From positions 1 through 64,000 of the forward strand of contig JAQCEJ010000021.1 of assembly GCA_027618475.1 (NCBI GenBank): DNA of 64,000 nt. The letters run 5' to 3'. Shown here piece after piece: positions 55,720 to 64,000 of this stretch. Below the pieces are notes generated by a model. The model worked only from the letters and a program-made list of their open reading frames with translations, was not told the origin of the DNA and searched no databases. Each line of letters begins with the position of its first letter. Position 1 is the stretch's first letter. Origin of the DNA: Planctomycetota bacterium (GTDB lineage: Bacteria > Planctomycetota > Planctomycetia > Planctomycetales > Planctomycetaceae). The translations under genes were made by a program, and so were the position numbers.

Positions 55720-55899
55720 TTAGTCCTCAATTTCGACGAGCGTGCGGCCCTGATAAAAACCGCAGTTCGGACAAAGCACATGGGTAGGAACTTTCGTTCC
55801 GCATTGAGGGCAATGTGCCAATTCCGTCGGCTTGATCGCGTTATGACTTTTACGCTGTCGGATTGTCGATTTCGAGCTTCTACGCTTGGGAACTGCCAT
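55720..55899 (-). CDS. rpmF: 50S ribosomal protein L32
   Basis: A 59-residue protein read directly from the sequence: it begins MAVPKRRSSKSTIRQRKSHN and carries the zinc cysteines in CPQCG and CPNCG, followed by YQGRTLVEIED. This is L32 with its four-cysteine zinc ribbon kept (a C+ paralogue). The gene is 5 bp upstream of plsX on the same strand. The DUF177/YceD gene that often precedes rpmF is not seen; the 433-bp spacer upstream (55900-56332) carries no gene on either strand. Confidence 0.95.
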   Translation of the reverse strand: MAVPKRRSSKSTIRQRKSHNAIKPTELAHCPQCGTKVPTHVLCPNCGFYQGRTLVEIED

Positions 55900-56332
55900 G
55901 ATCTAACCGTTCGTTCTAAAATTCGTATCGTGTGTGCGGTTCTCGCGACAACGGCATCAGCACGCCGGCGAAAATCGAATAGTCTCAACTCTTGACGACG
56001 ACAAGAGAAAGGGATGCGGATCAGATTATACCGTCCCCATGCCGAAAGGGATATCGTAACGGACCATTCTCCCTCCGACGCCGTCGATGAAGACCGTGCA
56101 TGGTACGCGAACGGGAAAATCACTGTCAAGCATCGGCCGGAGCATCAAATCGGAGATCCCACGAATTTTTCGGACCCAACGGCGATAAAACGGAAATCAG
56201 GCAAGGTCGCGCGGGGCCACCACGAACGATCTCTCGACAACCGCATTCGCCCTGCGATACACTGAAATCACGAATCAGCCTGTCGTTATTTCTTTATGCG
56301 TCGCGTCTGTCGCAAAATTCCTGGGATTCGGC
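55900..56332. other. 433-bp divergent spacer
   Basis: No gene recognised on either strand. It must hold the promoters of the rpmF-plsX-fabD operon (minus) and of the DUF1501 gene (plus). No box pair was good enough to call. Confidence 0.5.
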
Positions 56333-57748
56333 ATGTTCACGAGTCGTTCCGACATCCGCACGCCCCACACTTCGTCGTCACGACGCGACTGGCTCAAAAT
56401 CGGTGCATTGAGCGGCCTGGGACTGGCCCATCCGGGTTTGGGAAAGGTTCTCGGCGAGAGTTCTCGCCAGGATCAACCCCGCGACGCATCGTTCGGACGG
56501 GCCAAACGTTGCATCGTCCTCTTCATGTTCGGGGCTCCGGCTCATCAGGATACCTGGGACATGAAACCCCAAGCCCCTGCCGAAATTCGCGGGGAATTTT
56601 CGCAAATCGACTCGGCGACGCCGGGGATCAACGTCTGCGAGCACCTGCCAATGCTCTCGCAGCGGACGCAGCATCTCTGCCAGTTGCGTTCGGTGACGCA
56701 CCCCGACAACACGCACACCGTCGCCATGCACACGATGCTCACCGGTATCCGCCACAAACGCCCGGCGACCAATCCGCAGAACGCCCCCGACGATACTCCC
56801 TGTTACGGCTCGGTCGTCAATTACATCGCCGAACAGTCGCGGCAAGTTTCGATCGCTGGTCTTCCTTCCGCCGCCGGTCTTCCTCCCGCCATCAGCCTGA
56901 ACGCCCCGGCGAATCAAGTCTCGGCGAACAATCACATCTTCCCCGGTTTCTTCGCCGGGTATCTGGGGACACGGTACGATCCGCTGTTCGTGAGTGATTC
57001 GCCGCACAAACCCGACTTCGCTCCCTTCACACGATTGGAAGCCGTCGATCGCGTCCGCGACCGGCGAACGCTGTTGCAGCAGATGGAATCACAGTTCGTG
57101 CAGGAGCAACAACGTTCGTGCGTGTTCGATGTGCGAACGCAATACGATCAGGCGTTCGATCTGTTGACGTCGAACGCCGTGACGAATGCGTTCGATCTCT
57201 CCGCCGAATCGAACGAAGTCCGCGACACCTATGGACGCACGCCGTTCGGTCAGGGGTGCCTGCTCGCACGGCGGTTGCTCGAAGCCGATGTGAAGCTCGT
57301 CACGGTCAATTGGGAACGAGACGACGCCTACTGGGACACGCACGCCAACAACTTCAAAGACCTCAAAGGCAAGTTGCTACCGAATCTCGACCGAGGTTTC
57401 TCGGCCCTGATCGATGACTTGCAATCGCGCGGCCTGTGGGACGACACCCTCATCGTCTGGCTCGGCGAATTCGGCCGCACTCCTAAGATCAACGCAAACG
57501 CCGGCCGAGACCACTGGGCCCCCGTCAACACCGTGATCCTAGCCGGAGCCGGCCTCCCCGGCGGCACACTCTACGGAGCCAGCGACAAAGAAGCCGCGTA
57601 TCCGCTCAGAGACCCGGTGACTCCCACCGATCTCTCGGCCACGATCTATCACCACTTAGGCATCAACCCCCGCACCGAGTTGCACGACAACGAAGGAAGG
57701 CCGTATGTGTTGACGCCTGGGGAACCGGTGTGGGGCGTGTTGTCGTGA
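56333..57748 (+). CDS. Tat-exported DUF1501 protein, second copy
   Basis: An N-terminal twin-arginine pattern SRRDWLKIGALSGLGLAHPG suggests Tat export. The DUF1501 core follows: CIVLFMFGAPAHQDTWDMKPQAP, then a VRSMSHEDLDH-like LRSVTHPDNTHTVAMHTML, GQGCLLARRLLEADVKLVTVNWERD and GEFGRTPKINANAGRDHW, with the final HHLGINPRTELHDNEGRP. Length (471) is like the first copy. Sequence similarity to the copy at 9.4 kb is moderate, so this is a distinct paralogue rather than a recent duplicate. The stop is 18 bp before the left end of the IS4-family element. Role unknown. Confidence 0.8.
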   Translation: MFTSRSDIRTPHTSSSRRDWLKIGALSGLGLAHPGLGKVLGESSRQDQPRDASFGRAKRCIVLFMFGAPAHQDTWDMKPQAPAEIRGEFSQIDSATPGINVCEHLPMLSQRTQHLCQLRSVTHPDNTHTVAMHTMLTGIRHKRPATNPQNAPDDTPCYGSVVNYIAEQSRQVSIAGLPSAAGLPPAISLNAPANQVSANNHIFPGFFAGYLGTRYDPLFVSDSPHKPDFAPFTRLEAVDRVRDRRTLLQQMESQFVQEQQRSCVFDVRTQYDQAFDLLTSNAVTNAFDLSAESNEVRDTYGRTPFGQGCLLARRLLEADVKLVTVNWERDDAYWDTHANNFKDLKGKLLPNLDRGFSALIDDLQSRGLWDDTLIVWLGEFGRTPKINANAGRDHWAPVNTVILAGAGLPGGTLYGASDKEAAYPLRDPVTPTDLSATIYHHLGINPRTELHDNEGRPYVLTPGEPVWGVLS

Positions 57749-57765
57749 CCCTCTTTTTTAGTCAT

Positions 57766-59236
57766 CGAGCCGTAGGGTTTATCCCAGTATAGTTCGGCTC
57801 AATTTCTGCACAGGGGTGGGGTTGTCCAAGTTGTTGCTGGGCGGCTGGTGTTGGGGGGGCGTGCGGAGTGTCGTGCGGATTTTCAGGGTGTCTGGTGCGC
57901 AGCATCAAACGGCTCGACCGATGAGGGTGCATCGTGAGCGCGAGAGGCTACGTTCGTTTGTTCTCGGTGGCCCGCAGTCGTTCGAGCCCGGCAATCAATT
58001 CGTCCTCTTCAGCCCAGCCCATCAGATACAGGCAGACGAGTTCGTATCCGCGACGATTCAATGAGCCTCCGGTGGCTTCTGCCAGCAGCAAGCAGGCCAG
58101 AATGGCGCAGTAGACTTGTAGAGTAATTCCGTGAGGATGTTCGCTTATCAGCTTGCGACAACCGAGGACGTGTTTGAGAAAGCGGAAGAACAGTTCGATC
58201 AGCCAGCGATAACGGTACAACTGAGCGATGATCTCCCCAGGCACATCGAGCAGGTTCGTCAGCAGGATGATCTGATCGCGAGACGGACGATCGGAGCGAG
58301 GTCGGGCAGGAGGCTTTCCTTGAATGACGATCCGCCGCACCCGATGTGAAAGTTTCTCGGCACGGCTCGAGCGACCACCTAACTCCACCAGAGAGTCTTC
58401 GACGACGCCGGCGGCGACGGCCTCCGGGCTGAGCGGTTGCGGTTCGCTCGATCGCACCGACCGCGGTCGGACACGGCAGATGTAGCTGCTTCCGCCGGCG
58501 ACGATCTTATTGAAGAGGCTGTACTTCTCGTAGCCACTGTCCATCACATACAGTCGGTCAGACTGCAGCCGCGATTCTAAAACAATCCGTTCGTCGGATT
58601 CGTTCTGGCCACGGGCATCTGTCAGCACTGCATCCTCGGGCACGCCTCGCCAGACGCTGAACTGAGTGTGCAGTTTCCAGCCATCCGGAGCCCGTGGGTT
58701 GAGGCTGGCCTGCGTGATCTGCGGCAGAACACGGAGCAACGTCCCATCGACGGCCGTCAGTTGCTGAAGCAACTGCTGCGGAATGGTGGCGCCCCCCGAG
58801 ATGCGTTTGTTCGAACGGGAGAGACCGGCGAGCCGTTCTTCGATCAACGGCCGCATCACGGCCGGGTCAAAGACGTGTCCCGCTTCGGAAAGGGAGCCGA
58901 GAGACGTTCTGCTGCCGTTGAGGATCTTCTGCACTTTCCGCAGATCACTGGCGCGCTGCAGACCGCGCAGGGATTGCAGCACGGGATTGAACAGCGACAG
59001 CAGTAGCAAACTCGCATATTGGCCATACTCCAGGCGACGGTTACCAGCACGGTCCCGCTGAACTTCCCGGCCCTTCAGCTCCCGCAGAACCGGGAACACC
59101 ATCTGCAAATAACGCACACCTTCGACGTGCTCTGGCATTGCTCCTCCACATCACGCCAGATTGGCAGAAATTGACAACCCTAAAGCTAGGGCGCAAATTT
59201 CGTGCCGAACAATACTGGGTTAAACCCCTCGGCTCG
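57766..59236 (-). mobile_element. IS4-family insertion sequence
   Basis: The left end begins CGAGCCGTAGGGTTTATCCC at 57766, and the right end, read inward from 59236, begins CGAGCCGAGGGGTTTAACCC; about 30 of the first 35 positions agree, including the CAGTAT and GTTCGGC blocks. No clear target duplication was found in the flanks (left TTTAGTCAT, right GTGTTGCTA), so the exact outer ends are uncertain by a few bases. The element lies between the stop codons of the converging DUF1501 and sulfatase genes and disrupts neither. Confidence 0.85.
57948..59138 (-). CDS. IS4-family transposase
   Basis: 396 residues with the DDE transposase core: the first aspartate in LTAVDGTLLRVLPQ, the second in LYVMDSGYEKYSLFNKIV and the glutamate in YRYRWLIELFFRFLKHVLG, the Y-(2)-R-(3)-E-(6)-K pattern of the IS4 family. 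The ATG is preceded by GGAGGAG. The frame is intact with the natural C-terminus, so the element may be functional. It is the only gene between the two terminal repeats. Confidence 0.92.
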   Translation of the reverse strand: MPEHVEGVRYLQMVFPVLRELKGREVQRDRAGNRRLEYGQYASLLLLSLFNPVLQSLRGLQRASDLRKVQKILNGSRTSLGSLSEAGHVFDPAVMRPLIEERLAGLSRSNKRISGGATIPQQLLQQLTAVDGTLLRVLPQITQASLNPRAPDGWKLHTQFSVWRGVPEDAVLTDARGQNESDERIVLESRLQSDRLYVMDSGYEKYSLFNKIVAGGSSYICRVRPRSVRSSEPQPLSPEAVAAGVVEDSLVELGGRSSRAEKLSHRVRRIVIQGKPPARPRSDRPSRDQIILLTNLLDVPGEIIAQLYRYRWLIELFFRFLKHVLGCRKLISEHPHGITLQVYCAILACLLLAEATGGSLNRRGYELVCLYLMGWAEEDELIAGLERLRATENKRT

Positions 59237-59242
59237 GTGTTG

Positions 59243-60730
59243 CTACCACATCAACCGCTCATCCCCTTCTTGAAGTTCAGCAGCCGGGCGGACCTGGTTG
59301 CCTTCGCGATTTGTCAGCTTGTCGCCGAGTTGCTCTCGGGCGATTTCGGCGTGATTTTCCAACCGCGCGACGATATCGGGATGGTCGTCGATCACATTCT
59401 TCGCTTCGCCGATATCGTTCTTCAGATCATACAATTCGAGCCCTGTCTCGGCCTGTTCGTAATTGACGGGGATGCCCCCTGTCCCCCCCGACCGACCATT
59501 GAGCGTGCGGTATTTGTGAGGGAACATCAGCTTCCACCGGCGATCGCGGACTCCTTGCAACTGACCGTTCGAGTAATAGCAATAAAACGCCTCGTGCGGT
59601 GAGACGGCGTCTTCTTCGCCGAACATCAGCGGGCGGATGTCCATTCCGTCGATCGGGTGCGATGGCAGCTCGGCACCGATCGTCGCCGCGATCGTGGGGA
59701 GAATGTCGATCGTCGAGGCGAGTTCGTCGCAGACCGAACCCGCGGGAATTGTGCCGGGCCAGCGCATCACCGTGGGGACGCGAATCCCTCCCTCCCACTC
59801 GGTCCCTTTTCCCTCGCGTAGCGGTTTCGCAGAACCGGCGTGGTCGCCGTAGTTGAGCCACGGGCCGTTGTCGGCGGTGAAAATAACGCAAGTGTTCTCG
59901 TCGATACCGCACTCTTCGAGGACTTTCAAAATCTCGCCGACCGACCAGTCGACTTCCATGATGACATCGGAGAATAATCCCCTTCCGCTCTTGCCGTCGA
60001 ATTTTTGGGAGACGAATAGGGGGACATGCACCATACTGTGCGGCAGGTAGACGAGAAACGGTTCGTCTCGATGTCGCTTGATGAAATCAACCGCGTGATC
60101 GGTGTACTGCGTTGTCAGTTGTCGCTGGTCGTCCGAATCGACGTCGTTGTCGACGACTTTGTTGCCTTCAATCAGCGGAAGATTCGGGTACCCCTTCTTG
60201 CGTTTGGGAACATTCGACGTCTTGATGTAATCGGCCTGAAGCGGCCACATGTCGTTCGAATACGGCAAGCCGAAGTATTCATCGAAGCCATGCTGCAACG
60301 GCAGAAATTTGGGGTGATGCCCCAGATGCCATTTGCCGAAGACGGCGGTGGCATAATTCTTTTGTTTGCAGATTTCGCCGAGCGTGATTTCGTCGGCATG
60401 AAGGCCATGATTGGCCGAGTGATTGAGCGCCCCGTCGATACCGACGCGACGATGATAACAGCCGGTCATTAACGCCACGCGCGACGCGGAGCAGACCGCT
60501 GTCGAGACGACGAAGTCGGTGAATTTCCGGCCTTCCGCCGCCATGCGGTTAAGATGCGGCGTCAGATCGGCATCGGCACCGAACGGACCGATGTCGGCGT
60601 AGCCCATGTCGTCGATAAAGATAATCACAAAGTTGGGTGGACGATCGGCAGCAAACAGCGAGTTACCGATCGAACCCCATAGAGCGCAGACCAGCGCGGT
60701 GAACAATGCCGAGGTGTGTGTGCGTGACAT
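59243..60730 (-). CDS. secreted formylglycine sulfatase (arylsulfatase-like)
   Basis: A signal peptide (LFTALVCALWGSIGNSLFAA) precedes the sulfatase core. Metal-binding residues are in PNFVIIFIDDMGYAD, and the formylglycine site is CSASR (Cys80) in VCSASRVALMTGCYHRRVG, fitting C-x-A/P-x-R. Later landmarks are GKWHLGHHPKFLPLQHGFDEYFG, VIFTADNGPW, and the C-terminal small domain. Length (495) is normal. A sulfatase-maturating enzyme is not in the window. The substrate cannot be read from sequence; planctomycete sulfatases mostly act on algal or host glycans. A second sulfatase is 230 bp upstream on the same strand. Confidence 0.93.
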   Translation of the reverse strand: MSRTHTSALFTALVCALWGSIGNSLFAADRPPNFVIIFIDDMGYADIGPFGADADLTPHLNRMAAEGRKFTDFVVSTAVCSASRVALMTGCYHRRVGIDGALNHSANHGLHADEITLGEICKQKNYATAVFGKWHLGHHPKFLPLQHGFDEYFGLPYSNDMWPLQADYIKTSNVPKRKKGYPNLPLIEGNKVVDNDVDSDDQRQLTTQYTDHAVDFIKRHRDEPFLVYLPHSMVHVPLFVSQKFDGKSGRGLFSDVIMEVDWSVGEILKVLEECGIDENTCVIFTADNGPWLNYGDHAGSAKPLREGKGTEWEGGIRVPTVMRWPGTIPAGSVCDELASTIDILPTIAATIGAELPSHPIDGMDIRPLMFGEEDAVSPHEAFYCYYSNGQLQGVRDRRWKLMFPHKYRTLNGRSGGTGGIPVNYEQAETGLELYDLKNDIGEAKNVIDDHPDIVARLENHAEIAREQLGDKLTNREGNQVRPAAELQEGDERLMW

Positions 60731-60820
60731 GTCCGGCTTCCCGTTGAAATATTGATTATGGGATCGTGTGAACTGTTGATTTGAAACGTAGCGGGCTTCA
60801 GCCCCAACTTACAGCGAAGA

Positions 60821-60917
60821 TTTTGAAACGCAGAGAGCGCCGAGGTCGCGGAGAAAACAGAGAAATCCACGTTTTTTGTACTTCTCCGTCTTTCTCTTCG
60901 CGATCTCGGCGTTTCCA
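60821..60917. repeat. imperfect palindromic intergenic repeat
   Basis: Between the two sulfatase genes, the left arm (GAAACGCAGAGAGCGCCGAG from 60821) and the reverse complement of the right arm (from 60917, GGAAACGCCGAGATCGCGAA) are similar, giving a long imperfect inverted repeat around a central T-run. Purine-rich left and CT-rich right arms with a CGCAGAG/CGCCGAG pattern resemble dispersed intergenic repeats common in planctomycete genomes. Its role is unknown; RNA folding could make it act as a terminator between the sulfatases. Confidence 0.5.
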
Positions 60918-60963
60918 TGGATTTCTGAATTCAGCATACTAAAGACCCAACTTCGACGCACAA

Positions 60964-62379
60964 TCATTTCAGTGCCGGATCGTCGAGTTTTTGCATCGTC
61001 GCGAGAATTTTCTCGTTCAACTCGTGGTGAATATTTCTGACTTCGGCACTGGGCGAATCGATGATGTTGTCGCGCTCTTCGGGATCGAGTTCGAGATTGT
61101 AAAGTTCGTCGCGGCCGGGGTTGAGAAAGTCTTTCTTCAATTTCCACCGGGGGGTGCGGTACATTCGCATGGCGGTTTTCGACTGATGATGCGTGCTGTA
61201 TTCGGCGTAGAGAGTGTTATCCCAGTTGTTGGCCGTCCCTTTGATGAGGGGGACGATACTCCGTCCGTGGATTTTCAAATCCGGCGGGAGCGGAACGCCC
61301 GCCATGTCGAGCAGCGTGGGGAACCAGTCGAGAATGGTCACGGTTTCGTTGATGACGGTCTTCGGTGCGATGACGCCCGGCCAGCGAATCGCCAGCGGCA
61401 CGCGGAGCGAATTATCGTACATGTTCGGCCGCTGCAACGCGGGTATGTTTTCTGTTCCTTCAGGAAGTTGGGTAAGAATCCAGTGGCCGTTTCCTTTGTG
61501 CCACATGCCGTTGTGTCCCATGTTGTAGCCGTGGTCGCTGGTGAAAATGACGATGGTATTTTCTGCCGCAAAAGAAGATTCGAGCGCCTTCAGCAGGCGA
61601 AGAATGTTGCGGTCGACGCCGGCGACCGACGCGAGATATTCTCGCGTGAATTTCTTGACGCGGGGCGTATCAAGATTCGGGAAACCGGGATTGGGAATTT
61701 CGGGGTCGAGATCGGCGAAGGGAGCCCAGTCTTTATCGGCGACCGGCAGCCAGGGGGCATGCGGCGCGCGGTAATGCAGCGATAACAAGAAAGGAGTTTC
61801 ATCGGGGGACTCAATAAATTCAATCGCGTAATCGGTCAGAATGTCGGTGAGCAAGCCTTCGTGCTTCTGGTCGAGTTCGCCACGAACCTCCAGCACGGGA
61901 TCCTTCGGAGTGCTTCCGCCGGCGCGAAATCCGACAAACGTATCGTAACCAAAAACGCGGGGATGATATTTGTCTTCGGTTCCGAGATGCCATTTGCCGA
62001 CCAGTCCCGTGCGATAACCGGCTTCCTTCAACAGCTTGGGCCAGGTGACGACATCGGGGTCGAGACCGAGTTCGGGTTCGTTTCTCGGGTTGATCCAGTC
62101 GGTGATGCCGAGTTCGGTGCCGTAGCGACTCGTCATCAAACCGGCACGCGAGGGACTGCAAACGGGAGTGGTCGTAAAGGCATTGGGGAAATAGGCTCCG
62201 GAGGCAAACAGCCGATTGAGATTCGGCGTGACGGCTTGTGCGTATCCCGAATATCCGAGCGCCCAGGGAGCTTGATCGTCGGTGAGAATGAAGAGAATGT
62301 TGGGGCGCTCAGCCGCGGCAAGCGATGAGGCCGACACGAGCAACGTTCCCAACAGCAGTAGCCGAATTCGAGACAGCAT
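60964..62379 (-). CDS. secreted formylglycine sulfatase
   Basis: A signal peptide (IRLLLLGTLLVSASSLAAA) leads into RPNILFILTDDQAPWALG. The formylglycine site is CSPSR (Cys74) in VCSPSRAGLMTSRYGTELGI, the standard type. Also seen are GKWHLG, VIFTSDHGYNMGHNGMWHKG and the C-terminal ELYNLELDPEERDNIID block. The frame is open to a TTG at 62385, but the ATG at 62379 stands 7 nt behind GAGGAG and is chosen. Length (471) is normal. Substrate unknown. It is upstream of the other sulfatase on the same strand; the two may be a transcription unit with the palindrome in between. Confidence 0.93.
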   Translation of the reverse strand: MLSRIRLLLLGTLLVSASSLAAAERPNILFILTDDQAPWALGYSGYAQAVTPNLNRLFASGAYFPNAFTTTPVCSPSRAGLMTSRYGTELGITDWINPRNEPELGLDPDVVTWPKLLKEAGYRTGLVGKWHLGTEDKYHPRVFGYDTFVGFRAGGSTPKDPVLEVRGELDQKHEGLLTDILTDYAIEFIESPDETPFLLSLHYRAPHAPWLPVADKDWAPFADLDPEIPNPGFPNLDTPRVKKFTREYLASVAGVDRNILRLLKALESSFAAENTIVIFTSDHGYNMGHNGMWHKGNGHWILTQLPEGTENIPALQRPNMYDNSLRVPLAIRWPGVIAPKTVINETVTILDWFPTLLDMAGVPLPPDLKIHGRSIVPLIKGTANNWDNTLYAEYSTHHQSKTAMRMYRTPRWKLKKDFLNPGRDELYNLELDPEERDNIIDSPSAEVRNIHHELNEKILATMQKLDDPALK

Positions 62380-62594
62380 GGACAATCTCCTCGCTGATGA
62401 TCATCGATGGGAAGAGGATGACCACATCATACGAAGAAATTGTCGCGATGACTACGAGCAGAGTTCCTAACACACTAAACGATGGTTGTCTTTGGACAAT
62501 TGAAATGTTCAATTCTGGCGCTAACCGAGTGATGAAACCAGTTCTCTTCAGCACCGAACGGCCCGACGGAAAAGCAAGACGAATCGAACTCAGA

Positions 62595-63983
62595 TTACGG
62601 CTGAGTTTGGGAGGCGATGACGTTATTCGCTGCCGCTGTTGTGGGTAGTTGCGGGGCTCGAAGCGAATTCAGGAAGGCAATGATTGCCTGGCGTTCGCGT
62701 TCTTTCAGCATCCGGTATTTTTTGCGCACGTTTCTCGCTTCCCCATCGTGTCGTTCGATGGCGGCTTCGAGCGTCGCCGATTCGCCGTCGTGATAGTAGG
62801 GGGCGGTGTCGGCTACACCCCACAGCGGCGGCGTTTTCCATTCGTCGGGCTTCGGATAATTGTCGGGAATGGGGATATCGCGTTCGATGCGGCCGTAACT
62901 GCCATTGCTGTCGGGGGGGCTCATGCGATGCAGCAGCAGGTCGCTGTAGATTCCTTCGACCCCACCCAGGTTCGGCGTGTGGCAATCGGCACACCCGACA
63001 GAAATAAACGCGTTCTGTCCGGCGAGGGCAAGGCTGCGTTCGCCGGCGTCGACGGGAAGCTCCAGCTGAGGCGAAGGCAATGTCTCGCAGAAGGTGACGA
63101 GGGCGAGAAACTGTTCGCCATTGAGGTCGAGGCCGGCCTCGTCGTCGGGGCCTTGATGTTTCGGTTTTTCTTGCGGGCGATGCGGGTTTGTCAAACCGAC
63201 TTCTACGGCGCACGCGGCGGCGACGAAATCTTCGAGTGTGGCAAACTGTGCCTTCCAGCCGAACTTACCGACGCGTCCATCGTCGAGCTTGCGATAGCGG
63301 CCGATCGGTGTCGAGCTGAAATCGAGTTGGAATTCTTTGCCCATTGACGTGAAGGCACGGGCATACATGTTGCGTTTGATTTCACCCTCGGAGATGCCGT
63401 CGATCAGACCGCTGCCGAACAGTGCCGGTGTGTTGATCGATGTGATCCGCAGCGGATCGAAATCGCGGAACGTGACCGAATTGCAACTGCCGATAATTCG
63501 TTCCCCCTTGCGAACGATCGGAAAGAGTTCGCGGACATAGTCGGTCGTCTCTTGCAAGCTCGGCAGAATCGCAGAGGCATGCACGACGCCAGATAATACC
63601 TTCTCGGGATGCGTCGGCCGCGGGTCGACTTCGAACGCAGTGACGTTGTTTTGATTTGGACCGGCGCCGCCGATGCCCCCTTGAAAGTGACAGGCGACGC
63701 ACGACTTGGCATTGAAGACCGGACCGAGTCCGTCTCCCTCCGCCGCGAGCGGGTCGTTCGCTTGCCATTCGTGTTCGAAGAGAATTTTACCCTGTTGCGT
63801 GAGTTCCGCCTGAGAGGGGCTGAACATCGCCATCCCCGAAAACGTCACACCGAACAGAATCAGGCTGATCGAGGCAAGCGTCGCTTTACGCTGAGACATC
63901 TTTTGCCAGATCGAACACCGGGAGGGGGCGTTGTCCGGCGAGGGTGATGAATTTGTCGTTGTAACGTTAGCCTTGTCGACCAC
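62595..63983 (-). CDS. di-haem oxidoreductase (DUF1111-type), start uncertain
   Basis: Two c-type haem sites can be read, CVACH (residues 95-99) and CADCH (331-335), in a sequence with GDGLGPVFNAKSCVACHFQGG, SINTPALFGSGLIDGI and WKTPPLWGVADTAPYYHDG, the pattern of the DUF1111 thiol-oxidoreductase-like family. A signal anchor (ATLASISLILFGVTFSGMAMF) lies at residues 33-53. The frame stays open through a GTG at 63983 to the window edge, so the true start may be the ATG at 63899 or lie outside. It acts outside the cytoplasmic membrane as a redox protein; the electron partner is unknown. It ends about 215 bp before the start of a sulfatase gene. Confidence 0.82.
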   Translation of the reverse strand: MVDKANVTTTNSSPSPDNAPSRCSIWQKMSQRKATLASISLILFGVTFSGMAMFSPSQAELTQQGKILFEHEWQANDPLAAEGDGLGPVFNAKSCVACHFQGGIGGAGPNQNNVTAFEVDPRPTHPEKVLSGVVHASAILPSLQETTDYVRELFPIVRKGERIIGSCNSVTFRDFDPLRITSINTPALFGSGLIDGISEGEIKRNMYARAFTSMGKEFQLDFSSTPIGRYRKLDDGRVGKFGWKAQFATLEDFVAAACAVEVGLTNPHRPQEKPKHQGPDDEAGLDLNGEQFLALVTFCETLPSPQLELPVDAGERSLALAGQNAFISVGCADCHTPNLGGVEGIYSDLLLHRMSPPDSNGSYGRIERDIPIPDNYPKPDEWKTPPLWGVADTAPYYHDGESATLEAAIERHDGEARNVRKKYRMLKERERQAIIAFLNSLRAPQLPTTAAANNVIASQTQP

Positions 63984-64000
63984 GGGAACATCGGGTTCGA

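Noticed and set aside
63992-64000. GGGTTCGA at the window edge, resembling a tRNA T-loop
   Set aside because: No acceptor or anticodon stem can be formed with the neighbouring bases; it also lies within the open frame of the di-haem gene.

Overview
The window looks like chromosomal DNA of a planctomycete, most likely order Planctomycetales. The signs are two Tat-exported DUF1501 proteins, a Planctomycete-cytochrome-type protein, a DUF1111 di-haem protein, two formylglycine sulfatases, neutral-ceramidase-like secreted proteins, a Ser/Thr kinase with a proline-rich tail, a 295-residue protein with a histone-H1-like lysine/alanine tail, and many GTG or TTG starts. The genus cannot be fixed from the sequence alone.

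Region by region. (1) 0.2-10.8 kb: a same-strand run of exported proteins (two ceramidase-like, a beta-propeller, a CocE/S15 hydrolase, a five-bladed-propeller protein), then a converging alpha/alpha-toroid protein and a DUF1501 protein with a good sigma70-like promoter. (2) 10.8-13.0 kb: an ISL3-family element (11300-12617) flanked by two divergent genes that have both lost their 5' ends. (3) 13-19.2 kb: a thioredoxin-fold protein without its CxxC, a membrane-fusion protein, an atypical kinase and accA. (4) 19.4-29.1 kb: dtd, thiO, a cytochrome/pseudo-peptidase fusion, larE, glyA, a BRCT-MerR-TPR protein and an EF-G-like GTPase. (5) 29.3-38.6 kb (minus strand): M48 protease, LemA, a rhomboid-like zinc-ribbon membrane protein, ruvB, yebC, a large TPR protein and the H1-tailed protein. 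(6) 38.7-44 kb: rbfA, infB and nusA, the conserved translation/transcription operon, read nusA to rbfA on the minus strand. (7) 45.2-47.3 kb: an exported TPR protein with a clear terminator and a ferritin-like protein. (8) 47.5-55.9 kb: the fatty-acid cluster rpmF-plsX-fabD-(zinc ribbon)-acpP-fabF, followed by a GntP-type permease and a second ketosynthase homologue that has lost all three catalytic residues. (9) 56.3-64 kb: a second DUF1501 protein, an IS4-family element with good terminal inverted repeats, two sulfatases and a di-haem oxidoreductase that runs to the window edge.

The housekeeping clusters (nusA-infB-rbfA and rpmF-plsX-fabD-acpP-fabF) have conventional order. The distinctive content is a set of proteins that keep a fold but lack its catalytic residues: the ketosynthase-like protein, the CxxC-less redoxin, the metallopeptidase-like domain behind two haem sites, and possibly the rhomboid-like protein and the H1-tailed protein (which may carry a degenerate endonuclease-III-like fold). 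No CRISPR array, tRNA or rRNA was recognised. All functional calls come from reading motifs by eye; no database search was run.
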